DNA of 17,556 nt from DASYAN01 sp036501345. Its GTDB lineage: Bacteria; Chloroflexota; Ktedonobacteria; Ktedonobacterales; Ktedonobacteraceae. Position numbers and translations under genes: made by a program. Under the pieces are notes generated by a model, which saw only the letters and a program-made list of their open reading frames with translations, was not told the DNA's origin and ran no database searches. The stretch spans positions 1 to 17,556 of the forward strand of contig DASYAN010000063.1 of assembly GCA_036501345.1 (NCBI GenBank), written 5' to 3'. Below are positions 6,558-14,522 of the stretch, piece by piece (the first letter of the stretch is position 1; each line of letters starts with the position of its first letter).

Positions 6558-9263
6558 ATGTCTATGTCGAACCAGAAAATTACTCCGCTTGCTACCTATG
6601 TAGAGCGAGCGCGTAAAATATTACAATTTGAGCAGCGTACTAATCACCAGGATAAGGCCATCAAACCAGGTGGGCTAGAGGCGTTTATCGCACGCTGGTA
6701 CGACGAAACCAGTGCCATCTGCAAAAATACTGGACATGATCTTGGTGCTATTCATCGTTTCGTTGAGCATCTAGAGGGTTATCATCAACAGGACCCAATG
6801 CTGCGAGCCGCCAGTTTGCGTGCCGCCCTTGCTATTCTCAACGAACTAGATGGACATGGCCCTCAGCAGGATATGCCTACCACTGTACAGGCAACCCAAG
6901 CCACTAGTAACGGGAATGCCAAACAATCCAAACAGGCAATCCAAGCCACTAGTAACGGGAATATTAAACAATCCAAGGTAGAACCTTCCGCCGTACACTC
7001 CGTATCGCCTGCTGAACCTACAAAGAGAGAAACAGCCTCATCGCAGCAAAATTCCAATTCGCTTCGTTTAGATACGGGTATGTCGCAGGGCCATACAGTG
7101 CTGGCGCTTTTGAGTGCTGACATTACAGCCGTTCCCGGTGTAGGTCCCACGGTTGCCAAACGGCTGCAGCATCTGGGCATCCGCACCATACGTGATTTGC
7201 TCTTCTATTTTCCACGCGAACATCGCGATTATAGCAAGCTGGTAAAGATAGCCCACATCCCTTTCGGTGAGGTGACAACTACGATGGGCTTGCTCTGGGA
7301 TGTCAAAAGCCAGCGTACGAGCAATGGTCGTTTACGTATTATCGCTGAGATCTCTGATGAAACAGGTAAACTGTATATCTCATGGTTCAATCAAGGATAC
7401 TTGCAAAAACAACTGCAGACAGCCAAAGGTGAGTACCTTGTTGTTACAGGTGTCAAGCAGCGTTTTGGCAATAAAGTAGAGTTCTCTGTACGCAGCCACG
7501 AACTACCAGAACGGGGCGATTTGCTGAATACTGGACGTCTGGTTCCCATCTATCCACTCACAGAAGGGCTGCATGCCAAGACACTATTGCGCTTCACGAA
7601 GTATGTTGTTGATCGTTATGCACAGATGGTGCCCGAGCATCTTTCCATGGCAATACGCACAGCTGGTCAATTGCAACCGTTACCGGAAGCTGTAGCTCAA
7701 ATCCACTACCCAGAGAATGAGGAGATGCGTGCAGCAGCCCACCGACGTCTGGCATTCGACGAATTGTTCATGATTCAACTTGGTATGCAAGAGCGACGTA
7801 GCCGTTGGCAGTACGAAGCAGCGCAGGGAAATGTTTTTGCCATCTACCACGACCGAGTCTTTATAGATCCGCCAGTTTCATCAGATCAACAGGATGGGCA
7901 GCACGAGACAGCTGAAATTACTCCAATTGGTTCAACTCTGTGGTCGGTCATTACAACCGAGAAGCCGCTAGAAGCAACGCTACCATTTTCTTTTACGGTA
8001 GCTCAAAGGCGCGTAATTTGCGAAATTTTTGCCGATATCGCACAGAGTAAGCCGATGTGCCGTCTCTTGCAAGGCGATGTTGGCGCAGGAAAAACTGCTG
8101 TTGCAGCTGCCGCCCTCTTTATGACTGCCCTGAATGGCTACCAGGGCGCGATCATGGCCCCTACAGAATTACTTGCCGAGCAGCATGCTCGTAGCATCAG
8201 TGCTATGCTTGAGCCATTCGGTATCCGCACTGTATTGCTCACGGGGAGCATGCGCTCGCGCGAACGTATGCTTGGACGCGCAGAACTTGAGACTGGGCAA
8301 GCTGCCATTGCCATTGGGACACATGCCCTGGTTCAGGAAGGTGTGACTTTCCAGAAGCTAGGACTGGTTATCATTGATGAGCAACACCGCTTTGGTGTTG
8401 AGCAGCGTGATGCTCTACGCCAGAAAGGCTACCATCCCCATATGCTGGTTATGACCGCTACGCCGATTCCGCGAACGCTGGCCCTAACGCTCTATGGGGA
8501 CCTGGATGTCTCTATCATTGATCAACTTCCCCCCGGTCGCCAGAAGATCATTACGCGCTGGCGCACTGGCACGCGGCGCAACGAGTCCTATACTACTATT
8601 AACCAACAGGTCTCAGAAGGACGTCAGGCTTTCATTATCTGTCCATTGATCGAAGAATCAGAGTCACTGGAAGCCAAAGCTGCGGTCAGTGAATATGAGC
8701 GTTTGCAGCGTGAGGTATTTCCTCGCCTGCGTTTAGGCTTATTGCATGGCGCAATGAAACCTGCTGAGAAAGATCAGGTGATGCGTAGCTTCCGCGACCA
8801 AGAACTCGATATCTTGGTTGCCACATCAGTGATTGAGGTGGGGATCGATATCCCGAATGCAACAGTGATGGTGATTGAGGATGCAGATCGTTTTGGTCTT
8901 TCGCAATTGCACCAGTTCCGTGGACGTGTTGGTCGCGGCAAGCATCAGTCCTACTGCTATGTGCTGAGTGCTGATGCTAGCATACAAGCTCAGGAGCGCC
9001 TGGGCGTCTTTCAGGATACGGACGATGGTTTCCGCTTGGCTGAAGAGGATTTACGACTACGCGGTCCAGGCGACTTTATCGGTGTACGCCAGAGTGGGAT
9101 GCCCGAAATGAAGATTGCGGACCTGAATGATACCAGGTTGATTGAGCTCACCAGACAATTGGCTGCGCGGCTCTGGGAGAGTGATCCCTACCTGTATAAG
9201 CAAGAGCATAAAGCTCTGCGTGAAAAGATGCATCTCTTCTGGCAGAATTTTATGGCGCATTAG
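6558..9263 (+). CDS. recG: ATP-dependent DNA helicase RecG
   Basis: A superfamily 2 helicase that remodels stalled replication forks and branched DNA. Numbered from 6558 (901 aa): an N-terminal segment with ERARKILQFEQR near residue 13, a low-complexity linker with a tandem duplication (111-140), a helix-hairpin-helix-like VPGVGPTVAKRL (192-203), and the OB-fold wedge region. The helicase motifs follow: Walker A GDVGAGKT (506-513), DEQH (607-610) with HRFGVEQR, TATPIPRTLA (633-642) and QFRGRVGRG (786-794). The start is uncertain. The longest frame begins at ATG 6486 without a ribosome-binding site and overlaps a good promoter, so ATG 6558 or 6564 is preferred, though neither has a strong Shine-Dalgarno. 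The first residues are not needed for any recognised domain. Confidence 0.95.
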   Translation: MSMSNQKITPLATYVERARKILQFEQRTNHQDKAIKPGGLEAFIARWYDETSAICKNTGHDLGAIHRFVEHLEGYHQQDPMLRAASLRAALAILNELDGHGPQQDMPTTVQATQATSNGNAKQSKQAIQATSNGNIKQSKVEPSAVHSVSPAEPTKRETASSQQNSNSLRLDTGMSQGHTVLALLSADITAVPGVGPTVAKRLQHLGIRTIRDLLFYFPREHRDYSKLVKIAHIPFGEVTTTMGLLWDVKSQRTSNGRLRIIAEISDETGKLYISWFNQGYLQKQLQTAKGEYLVVTGVKQRFGNKVEFSVRSHELPERGDLLNTGRLVPIYPLTEGLHAKTLLRFTKYVVDRYAQMVPEHLSMAIRTAGQLQPLPEAVAQIHYPENEEMRAAAHRRLAFDELFMIQLGMQERRSRWQYEAAQGNVFAIYHDRVFIDPPVSSDQQDGQHETAEITPIGSTLWSVITTEKPLEATLPFSFTVAQRRVICEIFADIAQSKPMCRLLQGDVGAGKTAVAAAALFMTALNGYQGAIMAPTELLAEQHARSISAMLEPFGIRTVLLTGSMRSRERMLGRAELETGQAAIAIGTHALVQEGVTFQKLGLVIIDEQHRFGVEQRDALRQKGYHPHMLVMTATPIPRTLALTLYGDLDVSIIDQLPPGRQKIITRWRTGTRRNESYTTINQQVSEGRQAFIICPLIEESESLEAKAAVSEYERLQREVFPRLRLGLLHGAMKPAEKDQVMRSFRDQELDILVATSVIEVGIDIPNATVMVIEDADRFGLSQLHQFRGRVGRGKHQSYCYVLSADASIQAQERLGVFQDTDDGFRLAEEDLRLRGPGDFIGVRQSGMPEMKIADLNDTRLIELTRQLAARLWESDPYLYKQEHKALREKMHLFWQNFMAH
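6888..6977 (+). repeat. 45-bp in-frame tandem duplication in recG
   Basis: Two adjacent 45-bp units (6888-6932, 6933-6977) encode QATQATSNGNAKQSK and QAIQATSNGNIKQSK. They differ at only a few positions, which suggests a recent duplication in a disordered linker between the N-terminal segment and the wedge domain. Confidence 0.9.
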
Positions 9264-9313
9264 TCTCTAGCAAAGATCACTTACTAGTGGTATAGCCTAC
9301 TTTCATACACTTA

Positions 9314-9342
9314 TTGCATAGCACAGAGGAAAGAAGTACAAT
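9314..9342 (+). promoter_or_regulatory. Candidate promoter of the 780-aa TPR protein gene
   Basis: TTGCAT (9314-9319), a 17-bp spacer and TACAAT (9337-9342, 5 of 6 matches). The predicted start near 9349 leaves a leader of about 40 nt, with AAAGGTGG from 9375 as ribosome-binding site. Confidence 0.5.
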
Positions 9343-9389
9343 ACGTTCTTGAAAAGAGACAGTAATCTGTCAGAAAAGGTGGTAAAGTT

Positions 9390-11732
9390 ATGGCAAAGAA
9401 AAAAAACACACAACTATCTATCTCAGAGGAAGAGAATACACAGGTGCAGCATGTACTTGAGCAATATCACCAGCTTGCTAATAATTTGCATGTAAGTGAG
9501 GACCAAAAGCAGGTAGAAACGGCTTTGGCTGAAATCAATACTCTGTCGGAAAGTGTTCAGATGGCTTTGCTTAAGGAATTGTCAAAAGAAAAGCAGGTCG
9601 ATGCTGCCGATGTTCTGATCGCTATCAACGAATTGAGTCCGTTGAAAAGCATTCGCAAGGAGGCACGGCGCTCGTTGATACGGCTCGAAAGCGCGAAAAT
9701 TTATCCACGTTGGGAGCCACCTATTGATCGAACTCCTGCCATCAGCGTAAGCCAGCTTACGACGAATACGCCACGCTTCTGGAAAGGTCTTGTTAGTGAT
9801 ACACGTGCATCGGGCGAGGTCCAACTTCTTCTTTGCTGGGAACAGGGAGAGGATTATAAGGAGATTCGCATTCTCGGATTTTTGCTCGAATTTATGTACG
9901 ATGGTGTCAAAGACTTCTTTAGCAGTATTGACACCAAACGAGGCTTTGATAAGTTCGTAGCTGAGATAAGAGCGAGTATGCCTGATGTAGAAGTGAAGGA
10001 TTGCTCATTAGCACGGGGACGCCGTTTGCTATTGGAGGCCCTTGCCGTCAATAAACAGCATGGCACTGCACCTTCCAAAGACTATCGCTTTAACCTCTCG
10101 CTCGTCAAGCAATTGATACTAGAGGCGCCCGACTTTGAGGAAGACGTTGATCTTGAGGATGATGCTGATCTTGAAGAAGAAAGCGAGGAAAGTATCAATT
10201 TGCACGGCCTGCATCCTCATGATGTTGTTGTTGACTTTGTTGAATCTTGGGTTAATGAGGATTATGACATAGCCTATAATCTTCTCTCTCTCGATAGTCC
10301 TTTGCGCGAAGGTCTCTCAAGAGATGAGTGGATTGAACGCCGTGAGTCTTGGGCTGCTGAAGTCCACCCGGACAGCCTGAAACCGGACTTTATGCACGAA
10401 CACGAACTGCAAAAATCGCAGCTTTGGACTCCTAACCCATTGCCTGTAAGTGACCCAACGACCCGTAAAGAGATCGAGACTGGCTGGTCCATCACACTAG
10501 ATAAGATACCATCCGACAATACACTACCAGAATTGCCTAAAGCAACTCTAATCTACGAAGAGACAGGACGGCATTGGTTCTGGCCAAGATATACCCTTGT
10601 ACAGGAAAATGATGACTGGCGCATCCAAAATATGACTGATGAGGGAATGAATGCGCAAAATCTTTCTGTTGAGGAGTTGCAACATAAAATAGAGGATCTC
10701 TACGGACGCGCAAAAGAGTTTGCGGATCGGTACACACCTGAAGAGGTTGAACAACTCAAAGACCAAGATATGCGGAACTATCTTGCAGCAACAAGCAGGC
10801 GTATAATACAAGCAATCTATCATACCGATATACTTATCAAGAAATTTTCGCTTGATTTCTCACTTTATGAACAAGCTGCTCTGCGTATGGCTGCTGCTAA
10901 CCAATATGAACGTAGCCTTGCCTACTTGAGACCATTGACGCAACGTTTTCCAGAGCAGCGAGGTTTGTGGTTGAGGCGAATGGCCGCTGTTCAGAAGCTG
11001 CTCAGCAAAGAACTCTTTGATGAAGGATACGATGAACAAGCTGAACGTAGCCTGGAACTTGCTGAGGAAGCACTGCAAGAATCGCTGACTGTTGAGAATA
11101 ATATTGAGGCCCATATCTCCATTGCTGAGTTGCTTATAGAAGATAGTGAACGGCTTGATGAAGCAGAAGGCCATCTCTTGCAGGCTAAAGAGCTGATTAC
11201 CAATCCAGAGGAGGAGGCACATATCGAACTCCATTTGGGTGAGATCGCTACGGAGCGAGAGCAATTTGAGAAGGCACTGAGCCATTCCCAACGTATTGTC
11301 GAACTCCAGCCAGACTCTAGCGAAGCCTGGTTTGATGTTGGGGAGGCACATGAAGCACTTGGGCATTTTGAAGAGGCCGAGACTAGCTACAAACGTGCCA
11401 TTGAGTTAGAACCTGATAATGAGGGTTACTATTATACGCTCAGTAAATTATATGCGCAGAACGATCAACCCTTGAAAGCTATGGAGGTGCTTGAACAAGG
11501 CATAATTGCCAATCCAGATTCCACTATCTTGCACCTATATATAGTAGCCGTGGTCATAGAAAGCGGTGATTACCACCAAGCAGAAATGTTGCTGAACAAG
11601 ATAGAGCGTGTTGATCCAAAATCCGAGCTTGTGCACATGTATCATCAGTTACTCAATTTGAGTAAACCTAAGTATACGTATGACGCCAAGAAACTGAATA
11701 AACCTTTGAAACAAAAGAAAAAGAGAAGATAG
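9390..11732 (+). CDS. Large cytoplasmic protein: unknown domain, NTF2-like segment, TPRs
   Basis: A 780-aa soluble protein with no signal peptide. In order: a helical N-terminus that could be HEAT-like (residues 15-100); an uncharacterised domain (about 108-245) that is also present in the protein at 16348; a very acidic linker (249-268); a segment (about 272-420) whose pattern VVVDFVESWVNEDYDIAYNLL and late Trp-rich strands suggest an NTF2-like fold; a helical linker; and tetratricopeptide repeats (about 490-750), best seen at 643-676 in EAWFDVGEAHEALGHFEEA. The C-terminus ends in a lysine/arginine-rich tail. TPRs normally bind other proteins, so a scaffold role is the safest inference. The start is set by AAAGGTGG upstream of ATG 9390. 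The gene converges with the minus-strand gene, with only 40 bp between them and no visible terminator. Confidence 0.85.
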   Translation: MAKKKNTQLSISEEENTQVQHVLEQYHQLANNLHVSEDQKQVETALAEINTLSESVQMALLKELSKEKQVDAADVLIAINELSPLKSIRKEARRSLIRLESAKIYPRWEPPIDRTPAISVSQLTTNTPRFWKGLVSDTRASGEVQLLLCWEQGEDYKEIRILGFLLEFMYDGVKDFFSSIDTKRGFDKFVAEIRASMPDVEVKDCSLARGRRLLLEALAVNKQHGTAPSKDYRFNLSLVKQLILEAPDFEEDVDLEDDADLEEESEESINLHGLHPHDVVVDFVESWVNEDYDIAYNLLSLDSPLREGLSRDEWIERRESWAAEVHPDSLKPDFMHEHELQKSQLWTPNPLPVSDPTTRKEIETGWSITLDKIPSDNTLPELPKATLIYEETGRHWFWPRYTLVQENDDWRIQNMTDEGMNAQNLSVEELQHKIEDLYGRAKEFADRYTPEEVEQLKDQDMRNYLAATSRRIIQAIYHTDILIKKFSLDFSLYEQAALRMAAANQYERSLAYLRPLTQRFPEQRGLWLRRMAAVQKLLSKELFDEGYDEQAERSLELAEEALQESLTVENNIEAHISIAELLIEDSERLDEAEGHLLQAKELITNPEEEAHIELHLGEIATEREQFEKALSHSQRIVELQPDSSEAWFDVGEAHEALGHFEEAETSYKRAIELEPDNEGYYYTLSKLYAQNDQPLKAMEVLEQGIIANPDSTILHLYIVAVVIESGDYHQAEMLLNKIERVDPKSELVHMYHQLLNLSKPKYTYDAKKLNKPLKQKKKRR

Positions 11733-11772
11733 CTAAAGACATATGATATAGTAGTCTCGCGGCTTCGCTTTC

Positions 11773-12723
11773 TTACTCAATACTACAAATCAATCCTAAT
11801 CCACGTTGTGCTGCTAGATGTACGGCTTCCATCAAGGAGTCTGCATGATCTGGCAAAACCTCATCGATCATGCGAAACTCTTTGACTGGCTGGCTTTGTT
11901 CCTGGCGAAAGCTGGCATAGTCTGCTTTTGCGGTTACGCGGTCTGGTGGTTGTTCATCGCGCAGACAATCTGCCAGATGACGTACCTCGTCGGGGATTAG
12001 ATAACCAACATAGGCTTCATATGGCTCACCTGCTCGATAGCCAAAGGGCAAGCTGCGTCGTCCACAAGCTAAGAGTTCAAAGAGTGCCATTGCTCGTACA
12101 GAGCGCATTGCAAGCCAGCCACGTAGATGCAATGTTGTGGGATGGCGTCCAATTTCTACTCCTTTGCACGCATTATCCATGTCTTCTATTTCTGGGATTG
12201 CTTCTGTGTCAGCATCCTGTTCTATTATTGGCTCATTTGCCTCATGTGCTGATACACAGAAACTAGTGGGTTTCTGGAGTAGTGCCATATGATCCCAACT
12301 TGTTGGCCATGCTGTTTCCGGCCGTATATTTGCTTCAGATTGCAAGAGCTGTAATTGACAGTGATTTTCGACAATTGCGCCCCAAATGGCACGAATGGCG
12401 TCCGAGTTTTGATAAAGCTGGGGAGGATGGTAATATACGTAACTATCACTTAATATAGTGAATTGCTCGGCGGCGCAAAGAAGCTGATACTCTTTGTTGG
12501 TATGGGGACCTCGTGGAAGCTGCTGCACAAATGTTTTGGCTCGCAGCCAGGTGGATAATAATTGCATTGCAGAAGGAATGAATTGTTCTTCTAATGCACA
12601 GCGTGTCTGCTGATACAGTTGGTGGATAAAGGTTTCGTTCCCATCAACCAACCAGTGTGCAAATGCTGGCATAACGAGACCGGTGTATGCCTCCCAATCA
12701 AATCCGTAGACACGTGCCATCAT
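11773..12723 (-). CDS. Hypothetical protein, 317 aa, two conserved-looking blocks
   Basis: Function not recognised. A soluble protein with no signal peptide or membrane helix. An N-terminal block begins ARVYGFDWEAYTGLVMPAF, and its later LCAAEQFTILSDSYVYYHPP looks well constrained. A low-complexity acidic linker follows. The C-terminal block includes LRGWLAMRSVRAMALFELLA, GYRAGEPYEAYVGYLIPDEV and a closing LGLICSIE. The frame stays open upstream to an ATG at 12960, but residues translated from 12724-12960 look non-protein-like and coincide with a structured RNA. The start is therefore placed at the ATG pair 12723/12720, even though no good Shine-Dalgarno precedes it. The mRNA probably carries the RNA below as its 5' leader. 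Some DUF1877-type proteins have a similar PDEV-plus-C-terminal pattern; this link is weak. Confidence 0.75.
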   Translation of the reverse strand: MMARVYGFDWEAYTGLVMPAFAHWLVDGNETFIHQLYQQTRCALEEQFIPSAMQLLSTWLRAKTFVQQLPRGPHTNKEYQLLCAAEQFTILSDSYVYYHPPQLYQNSDAIRAIWGAIVENHCQLQLLQSEANIRPETAWPTSWDHMALLQKPTSFCVSAHEANEPIIEQDADTEAIPEIEDMDNACKGVEIGRHPTTLHLRGWLAMRSVRAMALFELLACGRRSLPFGYRAGEPYEAYVGYLIPDEVRHLADCLRDEQPPDRVTAKADYASFRQEQSQPVKEFRMIDEVLPDHADSLMEAVHLAAQRGLGLICSIE

Positions 12724-12730
12724 CGTGTCG

Positions 12731-13165
12731 GCCCAGGAGACCCCTATCGAAATACCGCAGGGGAGGAATGGGCGTTCCTTTCTAGGGGCTTGGGCACAGG
12801 GGTAAACCTCTGCCTGAACAGTTCCCTTTCGGGAGGGCCTTTTTAGGAGAAAGACCCAGAAAACTCTTGCTCGATGATGAGCCACCGTGTCAAAGCACGG
12901 GTAATATGACCCTTCGAGACTGCGATACAGGCATAGGTCTGAGACCGTCTGCTTCGGCATGACAGGTAGTGGTTTAGACTAGGGTGGCATCCAAACATAC
13001 TTTCGCTACTCTCCCTAGCGCTTGAGCCTGGGATTTGGCTATTTCTTAGCCCGTATCGCTGCTGCTCTCCAATGAGAGCCCTCTAGACAAGAACTTACGT
13101 TGCGCTAGCCGTTTCGCAAGCCCCTAGGCTTTAGCCAGGGGTTCTTGACACCTGATCTCCTCTTT
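12731..13165 (-). ncRNA. Large structured RNA, HEARO / IscB omega-RNA-like
   Basis: Read on the minus strand. The 5' multibranch is closed by CAAGAAC (13147-13141) with GTTCTTG (13094-13088) and encloses hairpins CCCC/GGGG (13141-13121) and TTGCG/CGCAA (13119-13100). Then come GCTCTC/GAGAGC (13079-13064), GGCTA/TAGCC (13051-13037) and CGCTA/TAGCG (13020-13004), a possible pseudoknot CTAGGG/CCCTAG (13018-13013 with 12984-12979), and CCGTG/CACGG (12900-12885). The nested 3' module pairs GCCCA (12795-12791) with TGGGC (12735-12731), CCCCTA (12788-12783) with TAGGGG (12746-12741), and AGGAA/TTCCT (12779-12764). The AAAGGAACGCCCATTCC segment resembles my recollection of HEARO/omega-RNAs, which partner the nuclease IscB. 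No iscB is present. The class assignment is an inference; the presence of a structured RNA is much safer. Confidence 0.6.
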
Positions 13166-13170
13166 AGAGG

Positions 13171-13200
13171 ATGCTATCACAATCTAAAATGTTTTGTCAA
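13171..13200 (-). promoter_or_regulatory. Candidate promoter of the structured RNA
   Basis: On the minus strand: a perfect -35 TTGACA (13200-13195), an 18-bp spacer and TAGCAT (13176-13171, 4 of 6 matches). The predicted start is near 13165, about 18 nt before the first long helix of the RNA. It lies just after the stop codon of the Pro/Thr-rich gene. Confidence 0.5.
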
Positions 13201-13223
13201 TAGGATATAGATATATATACATC

Positions 13224-14402
13224 TCAGTGTACTAAGCTCTGCTCTCGCCCCGGTAGGGCGAAAAGCCCCATTTGAGCTTGCCGCATCACTGATGCTAGCA
13301 TTAAATCATCCTTAATGGAAGGTGGTTGAATAATTACTGGTGGAACGGATAGACCTTGTGATATTGGTGGAGAAGATGGCATAAATGAGGTAGGCGCATC
13401 CATCAATCCTCTTGCTGTATCTGAGAGTAATGGCATATGCCCATTGCCATTTGACTCGATAGCTCTGGTTACTTCGAGAGATAGGTCGAGAGAATTTATT
13501 GGCAATGGCTGTAAGTCGTCGTTCATTGGATAATTAGCTACCCTATTCGAGTGCATAGTAAGCATTTGCTGTGGGAAAGCCGTAGTGATCGGGCGTAGGT
13601 CGCTTGGTGTATATGTCGGTTGTGCGGGTAGCGTTGAGATAGGAAAAGCTCCTGAAGCACCTGTGGAGAGTGCTGTGGCGTTTAGAGCAGCACCAGATGC
13701 GGATTGTAGAGCATTGAATGGAGCTTGCATCTCATAGCTACTTACCCATGGGCTAGCTTGAACTGCCTCCTCTAGTGCTAGCCTATGTCGCTTGATCTGC
13801 CACTTCATTAGAAGCCAAAGCGTTCCTCCTCCAATCATTAACAGAGGAGCAGCTACACCAAGAGCAAGGGATAATGTGAATGCATTGATACCCTTGTCTG
13901 CTGCGTTTTGTAGATGGGGAGTAGTCGGTACAGGGACTGTAGGTGTTGTTATGCCTGGAGTGGAGACGGCAGTAGTGGGCGTTGCACTTTCTGGAGTGGC
14001 ATCTGGCGTAGCGGTAGCAGTAATTGCTGTTGTCATGGGGTCAATGGGCACTGTATTTATTGATGTTGGTTGTGCCTGTGGAATCGGTGGCGCTTGTGTA
14101 GGTGCGGGTGCAGGAGTTGGTGTGGGAGCCGGCTTTGGAGTAGGAGTTGGTGTGGGGGCAGGTGTGGACGTTGGTGTAGGGGCAGGTGTGGACGTTGGCG
14201 TAGGGGCAGGTGTAGAAGTTGATGTAGGATCCGGCGTGGCAGTGTCTGCTAGAGGGACAAGTGTCTGTAAAGAGCTCGAACTTATAGCATAGCCTGTCTG
14301 GATACTTCCTTTGAAGCCAACAAATGAAAAGAGTAAGATTATGTAAAAGAGCAAGCCTATTTTGAGAAGTTTTTGTACGATAGCGCATAGGTTTTTTCTC
14401 AT
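13224..14402 (-). CDS. Pro/Thr-rich single-pass membrane protein, 392 aa
   Basis: Function not recognised. Residues 1-12 are basic and followed by a hydrophobic stretch (about 13-31, LKIGLLFYIILLFSFVGF), which looks like a signal peptide or anchor. Residues about 55-165 are Pro/Thr/Ser/Ala-rich, with three 8-residue TSTPAPTP repeats, typical of an extended wall- or surface-spanning stalk. A second membrane segment (about 175-200) is followed by KWQIKRHR, which by the positive-inside rule places the 190-residue C-terminal part in the cytoplasm. That tail has no recognised fold. The ATG at 14402 is chosen because GGGGG (14413-14417) precedes it; the GTG at 14438 has no comparable site. No LPxTG motif is seen. 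A sensor or anchor linking the envelope to the cytoplasm is possible but unproven. Confidence 0.75.
   Translation of the reverse strand: MRKNLCAIVQKLLKIGLLFYIILLFSFVGFKGSIQTGYAISSSSLQTLVPLADTATPDPTSTSTPAPTPTSTPAPTPTSTPAPTPTPTPKPAPTPTPAPAPTQAPPIPQAQPTSINTVPIDPMTTAITATATPDATPESATPTTAVSTPGITTPTVPVPTTPHLQNAADKGINAFTLSLALGVAAPLLMIGGGTLWLLMKWQIKRHRLALEEAVQASPWVSSYEMQAPFNALQSASGAALNATALSTGASGAFPISTLPAQPTYTPSDLRPITTAFPQQMLTMHSNRVANYPMNDDLQPLPINSLDLSLEVTRAIESNGNGHMPLLSDTARGLMDAPTSFMPSSPPISQGLSVPPVIIQPPSIKDDLMLASVMRQAQMGLFALPGREQSLVH
14149..14220 (-). repeat. Three 24-bp tandem repeats in the Pro/Thr-rich gene
   Basis: Units at 14149-14172, 14173-14196 and 14197-14220 differ at a few bases, with a degenerate fourth unit at 14221-14244. 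Each encodes an 8-residue Pro/Thr repeat. Copy number is likely to vary by slippage. Confidence 0.88.
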
Positions 14403-14493
14403 GAATACTAACCCCCTAACGCAATAGAGCTTTGTCACAGAAGAAATAGATTATGTGTCTCTCATTTCTCATGGTGGAGGAACGGTGTAGAGG

Positions 14494-14508
14494 GCTTGAT
14501 AATCAAGC
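14494..14508. promoter_or_regulatory. 15-nt palindrome, possible operator
   Basis: GCTTGAT-A-ATCAAGC is a perfect inverted repeat with 7-bp arms. It lies about 8-22 nt downstream of the start predicted from the promoter at 14523-14552, where a repressor could block transcription. The regulator is unknown. Confidence 0.4.
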
Positions 14509-14522
14509 ACTACTTTGGAGTA

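Noticed and set aside
10860..11366. 168-aa minus-strand frame inside the TPR gene
   Set aside because: Antisense to clear TPR coding sequence, with no family pattern or ribosome-binding site.
12724..12960. N-terminal 79-residue extension of the minus-strand hypothetical protein
   Set aside because: The translation has no protein-like pattern and the DNA folds into strong nested hairpins that continue beyond the frame, so it is treated as RNA.
12731..13165. Group II intron, RNase P RNA, tmRNA or a known riboswitch
   Set aside because: No domain V-like hairpin, no RNase P core motifs, no tmRNA tag frame or tRNA-like 3' end, and no riboswitch consensus were seen.
13792..14292. 166-aa plus-strand frame with long Val/Gly repeats
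   Set aside because: It is the antisense of the Pro/Thr repeat region of the minus-strand gene, and the repetitive composition keeps the frame open.
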